Shown: positions 11,190 through 22,407, counted from the stretch's first letter. The stretch: 64,000 bases of DNA from Shinisaurus crocodilurus (GCA_021292165.1 CM037881.1:4836001-4900000); one strand, 5' to 3'. Numbers and translations are program-made. Notes: generated from the sequence alone by a model not told the origin.

Positions 11190-12105
11190 CAAGGGCAGCA
11201 AGAGGGAGGGAGAATAGCTCCACCTTGGCAATGTGATCCTCTGGCGTTTAAGTTTCGAACTGACAGTTCTCAGTGCCCTCCACCTTTTCAACACTTCCCC
11301 GAGTCCCCAGCTGCTCCAGAAAGGGGAGATATGAATTCCCCTGCTTTTCCCGGCTCCTTTTCCGAGCACTTACTGCTGCCATTACTGCGGTGCCCTGTTT
11401 TTTAAAAATACCCTAAGAAGGCAGCTGCATGGGATGGAGTGAATTGGGCCCCATGGGGTGGGGGGGCAGGTGTAAGTACTGCTGGTGCTGGCACTCCATT
11501 TGCTGCATCCCGTTTGGCCCCCTGCTAAGATTGTTTTAAAATTATTTTTTTAAAAAAACAACTGACGGGAATATTTGCACATTTTTTGGACTGGGACGTT
11601 AATGGAAGGGAAATGCATGCAAATTTAATGTCTGCGAAGTAAATGGAGGCAAAATTTGCGCGCCTGCAGGAACCGAGCAGTTAGCGCAGGTTTCCCCTCT
11701 GTCTACTTCCCAGCCATTAAATTTGCGTATATTTCCCAGTCCAAAAAAAATGAGCAAATGTTCCCGACAGTTAAAAAAAAAACACGAACCCAGAAACACT
11801 GAGAGGTGGCGGAACAGGATGGCGCATGTGTGAGTGCCAGCACCAGCGGGACTTATACCGCCCCAAATGGGGCACCACTCACTCTGTCCCATTCAGCCCC
11901 CGCCTCAGGGTTTTTAAAGAACTGTGAGGGAGCCACAGTAACTGCAGCAGTCAATGCTCCAAAAAAAAAAGTGGGGAGCACTTTATAGCTCCCCTTTCTG
12001 AGATGCAGGCTCAGGGAAGTGTTGAAAAGGTGGAGGGCCCGGAGAACTGTCAGTCCAACACTTAACACTGAGGGAATTACATTGCTGAGTGGGAGATATT
12101 GTCCC
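11190..12105. repeat. Large imperfect fold-back palindrome
   Basis: The left arm (about 11190-11660) recurs in reverse complement at about 11690-12105. Examples: CCCTCCACCTTTTCAACACT near 11278 against its complement near 12015; CTGGTGCTGGCACTC near 11480 against the complement near 11838; TTTTTTGGACTGGGA near 11582 against the complement near 11733. Probably a non-autonomous DNA transposon; I see no coding capacity. Confidence 0.75.
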
Positions 12106-12790
12106 GCACCCCCTTTTGGTGCACCTCCTTCTCTCGGTTTTCCTGATGTTTGGTGCTTTTCCATGGTGCAAATTGGTTCCTGCCGTCCTTTAGTATTATT
12201 CCCCCTCCCCACGCCAGTCCTTGTCAACTGTGTGCAAATTAGCCTATATGCAGTCTCGCCTTGTCAGTTTCCTTGTATGTTCCCTACTCTACCTCTGTGC
12301 TTCCTTTGACAGATGAAACATACAAGGAAAGTGACCAGGAAAGGCTCCTGCACACTTGCGGAAGACTGACAAAATAATAACAACAACAATCATCACAATG
12401 AATCCATTTGCCCAATCTTCAGGGGCCGGAAAAATTAATTTAAAAAAAGGTGGCGAACAAGTGACGTTCACTCTAAAGTGCCGTTCGGGCATTGGTGGAG
12501 GGACAGTCACTGGCGTTGGCACAGGCGAAATTGCGAAGAGTGTCAGGGTTTTTTTGCTGCCCTTGCCGAGCAGCTCTGAAGCTGTTCCTGGCAACCAATG
12601 AGGAAAATGCTCTCCCGGGTTTGGACAACACAACAGAACCCATCAGGTTGTGAACAAACCATGGCTTGTCATGGTGGCTTGTTCATAAAAAACGAGCCAC
12701 CCTACAGAAAGTGGCCTGGTTTCACACGACACCACAACCCATCGTGGCTTATTGGGTTATTGTGTTGTGTGAACCACCAGGTCACTCTAT

Positions 12791-13257
12791 GGGCCGGTTC
12801 ACACGACACGGGAACCGCAGGGGAGCAGAGGTCCCCTGCGGTTCCTGTGTCGTGTGAGAACGCCGGCCAGGGGCACCCCCGCGGGACGGCGAGACGCACG
12901 AAACACGCAAAGTGACAATGGGTGGTAGAGGGGTAAGCCCCGACCGCACGTGGCCACCCTGCCGTGCAAACAGCTGGCGGCTGTCCCGCGAGGGCCTTCC
13001 GTGGCCTCACAAAGGCAGCAGCCCAGAGCAGCTGGAGCTGTGGCCGCTCCGGCCTGTAGGGCCAAATGACCCCTCTGGGCATTCCGAGCTGCCGCCCGCT
13101 AGCGTCGGGAGGCCTGCACTGTGGTGCGGGGACTGCCGGCTCCACCGGGGTCCGCCCACGTGCATGGGGCACAGGTCATCTGCGGCGCCCCACCAGACCC
13201 CACGGACGGCCCCGTGGTGCCTCCCCCGCTCGCCGCCTGGGTCGTACGAACCGGCCC
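12791..13257. mobile_element. CpG-rich transposon-like element with GGGCCGGTTC termini
   Basis: Starts GGGCCGGTTCACACGAC and ends GTCGTACGAACCGGCCC, inverted repeats matching at 15 of 17 bases. The left 77 bases are themselves a palindrome around 12829. Composition is very G+C and CpG rich compared with the surroundings. Resembles PIF/Harbinger-type elements of reptiles, but I cannot see a clear 3-bp target duplication. Confidence 0.6.
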
Positions 13258-13261
13258 TAAG

Positions 13262-13842
13262 TATAGCTTCCAAATCGCGGGAAGTGATAATTCCCCTTTA
13301 CTCGGCACTGGTTAGGCCTCATCTTGAGTACTGCGTCCAGTTCTGGGCACCTCACTTTAAGAAGGACATAGACAAACTGGAGAGGGTTCAGAGGAGGGCA
13401 ACAAGGATGATAAAGGGACTGGAAACAAGGCCCTATGAGGAGAGACTGAAAGAACTGGGCATGTTTAGCCTTCAGAAGAGGAGACTGAGGGGAGATAGGA
13501 TCGCACTCTTCCAGTATTTGAAGGGATGTCATACAGAGGAGGGCAAAGATCTCTTCTCGGTCATCCCAGTTTGCAGGACACGGAATAATGGGCTCAAGTT
13601 ACGGGAACCTAGATTCCACCTAAACATCAGGAAAAATTTCCTGACTGTCAGAGCAATAAGACAATGGAATCAACTACCTAGGGAGGTCGTGGGCTCTCCC
13701 ACTCTGGAGGCATTCAAGGTGCGGCTGGACAGCCATCTGTCAGGGATGCTTTGACCTGGATTCCTGCATTGAGCAGGGGGTTGGACTCGATGGCCTTGTA
13801 GGCCCCTTCCAACTCTACTTTTCTATGATTCTATGATTCTAA
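13262..13842 (+). mobile_element. CR1 LINE 3' end
   Basis: Reads through [40 protein letters not shown] and [20 protein letters not shown] without a stop, ending at a stop near 13754 and then the CR1 3' tail with ATTCTATG repeats. The 5' truncation is typical of CR1. Confidence 0.95.
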
Positions 13843-14189
13843 GTCTTATATCAGTAGAATTTTGAACTCTCTACTAGTGTCAAAATCTTTTTGCTTCTTG
13901 TTGTCTCTGCTCTCTCCCCTAGGTAATGTCATGATAATCACTTTAAAATGTGTTTTTAAATTAAGTTCTATTAACCTGCTGTCCTCCTTAGTGATGTAAA
14001 ACGGTCAGTTTACTAGAATAGATATTCAAATGTGAATGTATTATTTTATTCTTATTCTTTTTTTTTTTATAATATAGAACACCAGCCATGGATCAGAAAG
14101 GAACAGACAGTTTAATTTAAAAAAAATATTTTGGCTGACAGTAAATCACTCATTGCTTATGAAAATACTCTCAGATTAATAATATTGTA

Positions 14190-15317
14190 CATTTCAAAGC
14201 CAACATATTTATTGTGCAAACAGTCAGAGAGGAGGCCACCAACATCTCAGCAAGGAGATTGATCTTGTTCAGATTTGTCTTTAAAAGATTTCTAATGGTT
14301 GTCCTAATTTGATAATACATCAAGGGGATTATTCTTAAATAGTCTTGTGATACTAATGAAATACACTGGAATTTGGAAAACAGAAGTGAATACAAACTCC
14401 TCTCAAGAGTACAGTGCACAGATTAATCAAGGCTTGGAAATAGCCACTTCTCTGGTTTTCCATGGAGAGACAGAACTGCTTCCAAGTGACCAGGCAGGGA
14501 AGCTTTAGAATGGTGGCTCTTTTAGGCCACAGAGTGATGTATGTGAGGGCAGGAGAGTTAACATTTTTGTAGCTTTTGTGGATTTATTGGCAGTGCTGGA
14601 TAAACCCATCATTTTTCATGAACAAGGTTGCTTTGATATGGGTGCTTCCCCCAGTAATGAAATAATGACATTTTATTTTGCTGTATGGGAAGTTTAAAAA
14701 TTTGCAAATTCAGGTACAATGTTTTTATGTGCAGAAATGGCCATATCTAATTGGGCATACTAGCAGAATTAGCAAAACGATTAATTACTAGTAAATTACA
14801 GGTTTTAACAGGTTTTCAATACATCAGTCCAGTGTTCGTTTCAAATTTTATTTATAACTTAAATAAATTCCTAACTAGTTAAATATTTTTTGGACAGAAA
14901 ACGCATATGATACTTATGTCCACCCTCATCCTTAGGAATCCTAAAAAAAGGTTAGTAAAGGCTCACACGCCTTGGTTAGGCTACGCTTATTTGCATAGAA
15001 AAATATTTACCATAGGCATAACTATCACAGGAGAGAAATTGCATTTATTTCAAATTGAAAAAGATCGCTAAAAAGTTTCTGTGGGTTATTGCAACAGTAC
15101 AAGAATACAAGATGCTCCCATTTAATAAAAAAATGTAAAAGAAATTGTGAAAGCTAAAGCAGGCTACAAAACAGAAGGCTCTTCTACTTACTTTCCTTCA
15201 TGGAGTTATATTACAAGTTCCTGCTTTCATTCTGTATTTTATTATTTAGTTTTAAATATCTCCACCTCAAAGTACTTTGCATTATATATATTTGTATAGG
15301 CTCTCTGCCTGCACGCA
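14190..15317 (-). other. TRPC4: Probable TRPC4 3' untranslated region
   Basis: This A/T-rich stretch follows the stop codon and contains no recognisable interspersed repeat, unlike most of the window, which suits a constrained 3'UTR. On the minus strand AATAAA occurs near 15237-15242, near 15043-15048, near 14847-14852 and at 14208-14213. The last would put cleavage near 14190. Which signal is used cannot be told from sequence, so the lower boundary is a guess. Confidence 0.45.
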
Positions 15318-16031
15318 TCACAACCTTGTTGTCATGTAATTGTCTTGAACAATTGTCTCTTGTTTCACACCAGAGTCACTACTGAAGTCTTCTTCATAGT
15401 CCAGCAAATCCTTTGGTGTGGGCAGATCAGTGTCCTGTGCCGTCTTCATTTCAGAAGAAGTAGCTTTCCCATCCAAGTTAGAATGCAAAGTCTCGTTTTT
15501 AGCTTGTTTACAGGCGGCCACTATGCACTTTTCATTGGGACCCTGAATGTTTCGTTCACAGTTCACAACCAATGCTTTCTCTCTCGGCTCAGTGACTTCC
15601 TCATGTTGTTCTTCTGCTTGTTGACGGGAAACTTCTTCAGAAATGGAGTAGATTTTGTTTGTACTGTGCTCAACAGAGCTGTTTTTTGATTGTCTATGAA
15701 AGAACCCAAACTTCTTTACATCGGTCACAAAGTTTACTTTCTTTTGCTTTTCCTTGGCGGACTCGATCGCCATCATTGCTGACCCATTGCTCTGACTGTG
15801 TGTATCAGAGGCTCTGGTCACTGCTCTGGGGTGAATCATTGTCGTTATGTCAAAAAGGCTAAGTTTCTTCTTCTTAACTTTCTCATTTCCTCCATTTTCG
15901 CTTCCTTCATCAGATTCTGGTAAAGAGGAGGCTTCTCTGCTGATTTTTGAGGCCTGCAAATTAGACAATTTGTTTCCTTTTAACAGACCCAGGACTTCAA
16001 AGCGAAAACTGGAAATGTCTTGCTTTAACTC
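15318..16031 (-). CDS. TRPC4: TRPC4 terminal coding exon (eighth visible) with stop and PDZ ligand
   Basis: This exon has 714 bases, 237 codons plus TGA, after acceptor AACTTTAG. It begins ELKQDISSFRFEVLGLLKGN and keeps a serine/acid-rich patch, a lysine cluster before LSLFDITTMIHPRA, then KQKKVNFVTDVKKFGFFHRQ, all recognisable TRPC4 tail landmarks. The middle of the tail is poorly conserved and low in structure. It ends NYMTTRL; the last four residues TTRL are the PDZ ligand that binds NHERF-type scaffolds. The tail is about 25 residues shorter than the mammalian alpha form as I remember it. Mammalian beta isoforms delete part of this tail; I see no direct evidence for or against that here. 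Confidence 0.95.
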   Translation of the reverse strand, partial: ELKQDISSFRFEVLGLLKGNKLSNLQASKISREASSLPESDEGSENGGNEKVKKKKLSLFDITTMIHPRAVTRASDTHSQSNGSAMMAIESAKEKQKKVNFVTDVKKFGFFHRQSKNSSVEHSTNKIYSISEEVSRQQAEEQHEEVTEPREKALVVNCERNIQGPNEKCIVAACKQAKNETLHSNLDGKATSSEMKTAQDTDLPTPKDLLDYEEDFSSDSGVKQETIVQDNYMTTRL

Positions 16032-16360
16032 CTAAAGTTTTAGGGGGGGAAATGAGAGATATTTAAACTTTAGAAAACAGTATAATTAACAGGAAAGGAA
16101 TTGATTTTTAAAGACCACATATTCATATTATAAATGCTGAAAAATCATAACTGCTATTTGAAAAAGTATATCACTGCTCGTGAGCAGCTAAATGTTCTTC
16201 AGCTTTTGAGAATTGAAAATTGGGTTTGGGTGCAGTGTAGTTGTGGAATGTGTGTGTTAAGAGTGGGGAATCCCATAAAAGTAAAGTTGAGGTCATTCTA
16301 TGGTAGCCCCCCACCCCTTCAGAAAATGGTGTCACAGTCTCTCTATACTTTAGACTAGGG
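16032..16360 (-). other. TRPC4 intron segment
   Basis: Intron upstream of the terminal exon. No repeat or coding signal that I recognise before the palindrome at 16361. Confidence 0.6.
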
Positions 16361-16481
16361 CAGTGTTCTCCAACCTTGGGTCCCCAGATGTTCTTGGCCT
16401 ACAACTCCCAGCTACGCTGGCTGGGGCATGCTGGGAGTTGTAGGCCAAGAACATCTGGGGACCCAAGGTTGGAGAACACTG
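16361..16481. mobile_element. Palindromic hAT miniature element, copy 2 (121 bp)
   Basis: Same family as 5309, with a 14-bp deletion in one arm. Instead of a direct target duplication the flanks are reverse complements (TTAGACTAGGG on the left, CCCTAGTCTAA on the right); see findings. Confidence 0.9.
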
Positions 16482-17204
16482 CCCTAGTCTAATTCTGGTT
16501 GCTACCTGTAAATGTAATTATGCATTTATCTCCTTAAGACATTGTTTGCCTAAGGTTACTCAGCAATTCCATAACAAAGCTTGCATTCCCATCAAGCCTT
16601 CTAGGCAGGAGCAGCCCTAGCTCTGGTAAGGAGAGATGGCCTGCTCAGGCCACAGGTTTTAGGGCAAAAGTAAGGGTGGCAGAGGGGAAACTGATAGATC
16701 TGAACTATGGGGCACTGTCCTTTGGGAGAGTCTTCTGCACAAGCTCCACTGAACTGTACAGGAGCTACACAACAGTACTCTGTTGTTGTTGCTGCTACAC
16801 AGCTTCCTTTCATTTCAACGGTTCTTGTACACACAAAAAAAAAAATGTTCTGGTGGATTATGCCCCAAATTAATTATGGGAGGAAGGGGGTGCCATTTAG
16901 ATGTTTCTCACAAAGCACCTACATGGCTCTGCTTCCAAGTCTTGGACTCTGCATCCATTAAACCACATGGACCAGCTATATTTCTAGATAATGTTCTTAT
17001 ATTTGGAATAGAGACTGTATGTGGCAATTGAAATTTGTTGTATTAAAATGTATTAAATGTGTACTTCTATGTGTAAATGAGTTCACACTTGACTGTGTAC
17101 TGCACTCCCAGTGGGAAATAACTTAGATGATTCCCCCCCCCCCATTGAAGCTGTGCAGTATTCTGATCCACCGTTATTAAGCCATCCAATATAAGAACAG
17201 TCAC
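16482..17204 (-). other. TRPC4 intron segment
   Basis: Intron between the seventh and terminal visible exons. No repeat family or gene recognised. Confidence 0.55.
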
Positions 17205-17294
17205 CTTAAAATTATCTTCCGTCAGCCCCTCTTCCGTTTTAGCATCTCTGATCATGGCTGCCACATATCTCTTAACCAGGTTTCTCATGACCTC
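17205..17294 (-). CDS. TRPC4: TRPC4 coding exon (seventh visible): CIRB region
   Basis: This 90-base exon has 30 codons, with acceptor TATCTTGCAG and donor GTGACTG. The peptide starts [20 protein letters not shown] and ends [10 protein letters not shown]. Together with the preceding microexon it forms the calmodulin and IP3-receptor binding region of TRPC4. The [11 protein letters not shown] wording is typical of TRPC4; TRPC5 has a different residue set at this point. Phase 0 at both ends. Confidence 0.95.
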
Positions 17295-17689
17295 CTGCAA
17301 GATAAGAACAGTCCAGTTTTGTCAGCACTTCTGACTGTGCTGACTGACATTGGGTTAACCAGAGATTACACTTGCTTTGGCTTTACGTTATGTCACTACG
17401 GAAAATATAGGAACTGGTCAGTTGCCTGGGATTGGAACCAGAATCAGTCACACAGGGGTGGGAGAAATAGGTGCGGCGGAGTGGGTAGGGCCCAGGAAAA
17501 CCTGAGCTATTTCAAGTTATGGGCAGGACTATAGTATTATATATAAAGCCCTTGTTTGTCTAAAACTAATTTGGATCAGGGGCCATGTTTTGAATGGAGC
17601 TGAAGGGCCACCATATTAGCTCCACTGAGTGGCTCGCTCTTGCACAAGTAGAAACACAGGCAAAGGGCTCCTTGGCTTCCTTGGTTCAG

Positions 17690-18143
17690 AGGAGGGCAAC
17701 AAGGATGATAAAGGGACTGGAAACAAGGCCCTGTGAGGAGAGACTGAAAGAACTGGGCATGTTTAGCCTTCAGAAGAGGAGACTGAGGGGAGATATGATC
17801 GCACTCTTCCAGTATTTGAAGGGATGTCACACAGAGGAGGGCGAAGATCTCTTCTCGTTCATCCCAGTTTGCAGGACACGGAATAATGGGCTCAAGTTAC
17901 AGGAACCTAGATTCCACCTAAACATCAGAAAAAATTTCCTGACTGTCAGAGCAATAAGACAATGGAATCAACTACCTAGGGAGGTGGTGGGCTCTCCCAC
18001 TCTGGAGGCATTCAAGGTGCAGCTGGACAGACATCTGTCAGAGATGCTTTGACCTAGATTCCTGCATTGAGCGGGGGGTTGGACTCGATGGCCTTGTAGG
18101 CCCCTTCCAACTCTACTTTTCTATGATTCTATGATTCTATTCC
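17690..18143 (+). mobile_element. CR1 LINE 3' end
   Basis: Same subfamily as 13262-13842, truncated further at the 5' end. Reads [20 protein letters not shown] onward and ends in the CR1 tail with ATTCTATG units. It lies in the TRPC4 intron, antisense to the gene. Confidence 0.95.
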
Positions 18144-18165
18144 TCGTCACCGTGAAATAAAAGTG

Positions 18166-18250
18166 ACTGAGAAAGTCTGTCATAAATCTCAGAAATGAGA
18201 AAGTCTGTCATAAATCTCAGAAATGAGAAAGTCTGTCATAAATCTCAGCT
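18166..18250 (+). repeat. 28-bp tandem triplicate
   Basis: Three copies of a unit GAGAAAGTCTGTCATAAATC plus cagaaat, essentially identical, indicating recent slippage. Confidence 0.9.
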
Positions 18251-18497
18251 GCTCTTTTCCCATCCAGCTGTTACTTGACCCGTGCGCAGGAACCAGCAGC
18301 CGAGATGCCTACGGGAGGAACTGTGCGACGCAGCATCGGCTACTTCTTACACTGGGAAGGAAAGGGCGCTTGTCACTTTTTGCCTGTGCCGCTGTTGGGA
18401 GAAAGCAGCTGAAGTGCTTAACAGTGTGCATGTGAGATGGTGGTGGTCTTCTTGGGATCAGTGACTATGCTGGGAGGCCAGTGGGAAGCTCGTAGGG

Positions 18498-18632
18498 CAG
18501 TGTTCTCCAACCTTGGGTCCCCAGGTGTTTTTGGCCTACAACTCCCAGCATGCCCCAGCCAGCTATGCTGGCTGGGGCATGCTGGGAGTTGTAGGCCAAA
18601 AACACCTGGGGACCCAAGGTTGGAGAACACTG
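18498..18632. mobile_element. Palindromic hAT miniature element, copy 3
   Basis: 135-bp palindrome; flanks TCGTAGGG and TCTTAGGG are an 8-bp duplication with one mismatch. Confidence 0.93.
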
Positions 18633-18984
18633 TCTTAGGGGCTGGATTGGAATCCCAGGCGGCTACCAGTTGCCGATCCCTAATAGAAAAGCTGTCTGTA
18701 GTGCTACACAGGAAGAAGAGATGGTTCCAGCCAAAGGCCCTGGAATCTGTAACTACTAGCTCTAGTATCCTCCTCGCTCCCACTCACTGAGGTCATTTCT
18801 CTTTGCTGTCTTACAGTTTTACACACACACAAAGGAATTAGAAGGGACTCCAAGGGTAATTTATTAGACACCCTCCTTGAATCGGCAGGGTTGCATGGAC
18901 CCAAGCCTTCCTCAGCCCGCTCACCTGGGGGACCTAGGTCTCAAATCACCACTCAGTCATGACGTTCACTGGGTAACCCTGGGC

Positions 18985-19410
18985 AAATCACACCCTTGAT
19001 TATTATTATTATTTATTATTATTATTTATATTTATTTATCGCCCATCTGGCCGGCCACCGGCCACCCTGGGCGATGTACACAGATAAAAATACAAGATAA
19101 AAACAGAATAAAATACAGTTAAGCAATATAAAATTTTAAGATAATTAGCCCACCCCATATTCCCGCCTGAATAGCCAAGTTTTTAATGAGCGGCGGAAGC
19201 TCAGCAGAGAGGGGGCATGGCGGAGGTCACTTGGGAGAGAGTTCCACAGTACGGGGGCCGCCACAGAAAAGGCCCTCTTCCTAGTCCCCACCAGTCTAGC
19301 TGCTCTGGCTGAAGGGACAAGGAGAAGGCCGTCTGTGGCAGATCTTGTTGAGCGGCCTACTTGGTGTTGCTGGAGACGCTCCTTGAGATAGACTGGTTTG
19401 ATCTAACCTA
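18985..19410 (-). mobile_element. L2-type LINE 3' end
   Basis: The minus strand encodes the same end as 51900-52110 (TDGLLLVPSARAARLVGTRK, RAFSVA...) followed by the terminal CGCCCAGGGTGGCCGGTGGC and TA-rich tail. Confidence 0.85.
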
Positions 19411-20061
19411 CTTCCTCACAGGGTTACTGTTAGGATAAATGGAAGGGCGGGAGAAGCATATATGTGACCCTGAGTGCCTTGAAGGAAAGGCATGATATAA
19501 TTGTAATGAATGAATAAATAAAATGTATTATAGTTCTTCTTACAGCCGGAACTTATGAATGTTCACCCACTAGTAGATTCCACTGAGTTCAATGGCTCTT
19601 ACTCCCAAGTAAATGTGCAGAGTACTGCAGCCATAGGCAAGCAGAAAATCAGAACGTCTCAGGGGAACTGGCTCCATTGCTCAACATTTTCTACAGTTGC
19701 GAGTTTTTTTCTTTCTTTCTGATAGTCAATTTACACCTGCAACTTGAACCCACTGATTTTTGTTCACCCCGATTTCCTTTCTTTTATTCCACTGGAAAAA
19801 AGTGTTGTAGTACTTCCTCCCAGCAGTACTCCATCTTTCTGCTAATCCACTTTTTTTTAAATTTTTTTACACGGGATCTAAAAATTGGTTTGTGCTCAGA
19901 TAAGTCTAGAAAGTGAATGCAATCCTACATTGCCTGGTGCCCTTTGCATGTGATGGACTACAATGTTCAAAATTCCCAGCAAGACTGGCTTGGACTGTAC
20001 ATGAAGGCCATGTACATGCCAGAAATAGCACAGAAGAGGCTCAAAGGTATACTTTTTAATG

Positions 20062-20196
20062 CAGTGTTCTCCAACCTTGGGTCCCCAGATGTTTTTGGCC
20101 TACAACTCCCAGCATGCCCCAGCCAGCTACGCTGGCTGGGGCATGCTGGGAGTTGTAGGCCAAAAACATCTGGGGACCCAAGGTTGGAGAACACTG
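20062..20196. mobile_element. Palindromic hAT miniature element, copy 4
   Basis: 135 bp, perfect target duplication TTTTAATG at 20054-20061 and 20197-20204. Confidence 0.95.
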
Positions 20197-20620
20197 TTTT
20201 AATGTCACATTTCAAAATAGTTTAAGCTGGGGATGACTCCAAAGGTGGGTGTTCACTTCTTTCAATGGCATGCACATTGTAATGTGCATCCAGGGGTGCA
20301 ACCGAATGGGAATGCTACCCTTTGCTTTCAACCAGATACGCATCCAGGTATATATTCAGTTGCACATCCCCATTCGTAAACCCCTGGCTAGCTTGCACAG
20401 GGGTTTGTGCATCCAGACACACAATCATTCATTTATTTTTCGACAGAAAATAAATTGGGTAGCATTGGGCAGAAGGCGGGTTTGGAACAATTGTTCCCAA
20501 CAGCAGAACTTCAGTATCCATGTTGGAAATTGAATCTTCACACTACTGTGGCATTCCTAGTCTAAGTTAAATAAGTAAAAGCAATAAGTCAAGCAATAAG
20601 TAAAAGAACAGGTTGGTTAC

Positions 20621-20662
20621 CTGATACTGATGATGCCTTCTTAAATTATCGGCTGCACGCCT
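20621..20662 (-). CDS. TRPC4: TRPC4 microexon (sixth visible), 14 codons
   Basis: This 42-base exon lies between acceptor TTTTTCAG and donor GTAACC. It translates to RRAADNLRRHHQYQ, which matches the TRPC4 segment following PESFGTIG. It is in phase 0 on both sides, so skipping it would keep the frame. The basic cluster lies just before the CIRB segment, the part of TRPC4 known to bind calmodulin and IP3 receptors. It is too short for ordinary open-reading-frame detection; I identified it by homology and by the matching splice sites. Confidence 0.92.
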
Positions 20663-20728
20663 CTGAAAAATGGAGAATAAGTCATATAAACTGTCTGGAA
20701 TGTCTATTCATAAACCATTTATAGCTGA

Positions 20729-20884
20729 ATACGCTGGCTCAGCTTGTCTGAGCGTGGAAAGCTAAGCAGGGTCAGGCCTGGTTATGACTTGGATGGGAGA
20801 CCCCTCCTCTAGTTTCCTGCATTGAGCAGGGGGTTGTTGGACTCAATGGCCTTGTAGGCTCCTTCTAACTCTATGATCTATGAA
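20729..20884 (+). mobile_element. 5S-rRNA-derived SINE, copy 3
   Basis: Head GCTCAGCTTGTCTGAGCGTG and GGAAAGCTAAGCAGGGTCAG, with a CR1-like tail. Lies upstream of the TRPC4 microexon acceptor by about 70 bases, antisense to the gene. Confidence 0.9.
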
Positions 20885-20989
20885 ATCTACCATGCCCAAA
20901 ATCACGCACAGACATCTGCCTCAAAGTTGGACTCAATTGGCCATAACCTTTTAATGAAAAAAATAATATTCATGGAGGAATATGAATAA

Positions 20990-21150
20990 CATTAGATTAC
21001 AATGGTAACTCTCAATTTTATAGGGGAAACCCATTCGCAAGAGTAGGCAACAATCTAAGCTTCTGCTCGTAGACTTTGCTTGATTTTGATACTGGAACTC
21101 TGATTCTTTTGGGGAGATGCACGTATTTAGAGAGTAGATGCTATTTGAAT
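20990..21150 (+). repeat. Unclassified interspersed repeat, copy 1
   Basis: About 130 bases (ACCCATTCGCAAGAGTAGGC..., TTTGCTTGATTTTGATACTG) recur inverted at 27054-27180 with few differences. I do not recognise the family. Confidence 0.7.
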
Positions 21151-21927
21151 TCAAGGTCAAAGTAAAAGGAACTGTATTATTACAGATCAACTCAGACACC
21201 ATGCAATGTAGGGGCAGGCAGATGTCAGCTTTGTGTATTCTACTTACTTTTCTTTCTTTTTCTCCAGAGCTCAAGGGCCTACCATCTGGACCCAATGGCA
21301 TAATGGTGGCCTGGCAGCAGAGTCAACTGCAAAATTATGTCCTGGGGCTCAACCAGTCACAAAATGGTGGCTTGGGGAGCTGCAAACTGGCAGCCAATGC
21401 ATGGAGGCAGTCACAATTGCCTTTTGTACATGCAGGTGAGCCGTTTATACACATGTAAGTCAGTAAATGTATGTTTACTACAGATTAAGTATTCCAACAT
21501 CAAACTCTAAATATGTACCAGGAGAGCTACAGAAAGACCTGGGCTTAATTTAAAGAACAAGCACACACATTTAAGAAGGGCTCAGATCTCCCTGGAAGCC
21601 ACGCGGCTTCTAGCCCAGGAGCTCTTTCCTCTAACGCCAGATTATAAGAGCTAGCTTGAGTTAGTGGCGAAGGAAAAGAACTGAGGCTGAGGCCCAATCC
21701 CAATAGTGAATGAGTGGCAGAGGACGCAAGCACAAATGTATGTAGTCGCCCTTCCCTAACTGCCCTTTCCAAATCCAAATACAAGCACACACAAATGGAC
21801 AGCGGGCACAAAGGAATACTCTTCCTCTCAAACACGGAAGCCCTGTTCAGGTGTTGTGATTTGGAGAGCAGGGCCAAGTGTGATAGCGCCCCCCAGCCCC
21901 TCCCCGCCCGCCCCGCCCCCGGTTACC
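21151..21927. other. TRPC4 intron segment
   Basis: No repeat family or coding region that I recognise; short reading frames here do not resemble known proteins. Confidence 0.5.
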
Positions 21928-22392
21928 ATCCGTCGGGAGCTATATACTCCCGGTAGGGTCACCCATGGCGGTAAGGTCCGGGGAGAGGAACCAGACAAAG
22001 AACGATCCAAAACAAAAAGTCCTCAACGGTAGAACAGGCGGAAGATAATTTAAACCTAAATTACAACAGCTGTGAAGGCGGATGAAGGCTGCAGCAGAGA
22101 ATGGTTTTCCAATCATCAGGGTAACCGTGCCATTGGATCATTGCCGTCCTCTGTCAAGTTTGTGTGGTGATTCGTTGTGCACCGATCTCCCCACAGAAAA
22201 CAGCTTCACGCACAGGCGTCTTCCAACCCAACCCAACCAACCCAACCCAACCCAACCAACCAAAAAAGTCCCATGGCGACTGGCGACTGGCGAGAATTTT
22301 CCTCCTTTTAAAATCTCCTTTTTGTAAATTTTCTTTCTTTTTTTTTTTTTTTTTAATCCTGGAAGACAATCTTACTCGGTCACGAGTGATCA
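21928..22392 (+). mobile_element. Internally deleted zinc-finger LINE (5' end joined to 3' end), copy E1
   Basis: The 5' part matches 49670-49998 and 43284-43555, including an AACCC-rich array at 22227-22260. It then jumps near 22283 to the 3'UTR of the zinc-finger LINE (AATCTTACTCGGTCACGAGT). All coding sequence is lost. Confidence 0.75.
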
Positions 22393-22407
22393 CCTGACTG
22401 ACTGACA

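Noticed and set aside
12912..13754. A 280-codon frame that could look like a gene
   Set aside because: Its first half is the CpG-rich transposon and its second half is the CR1 ORF2 end; a chance fusion.
1..14000. Search for the neighbouring gene (POSTN in mammals) downstream of TRPC4
   Set aside because: No exon with fasciclin-like sequence is seen; it may lie outside the window.
20062..20196. A recurring reading frame (FSNLGSPDVFGLQLPACPSQ type) at about a dozen places on both strands
   Set aside because: It is the translation of the palindromic hAT element, which is open on both strands because of its symmetry. It is not a protein family.
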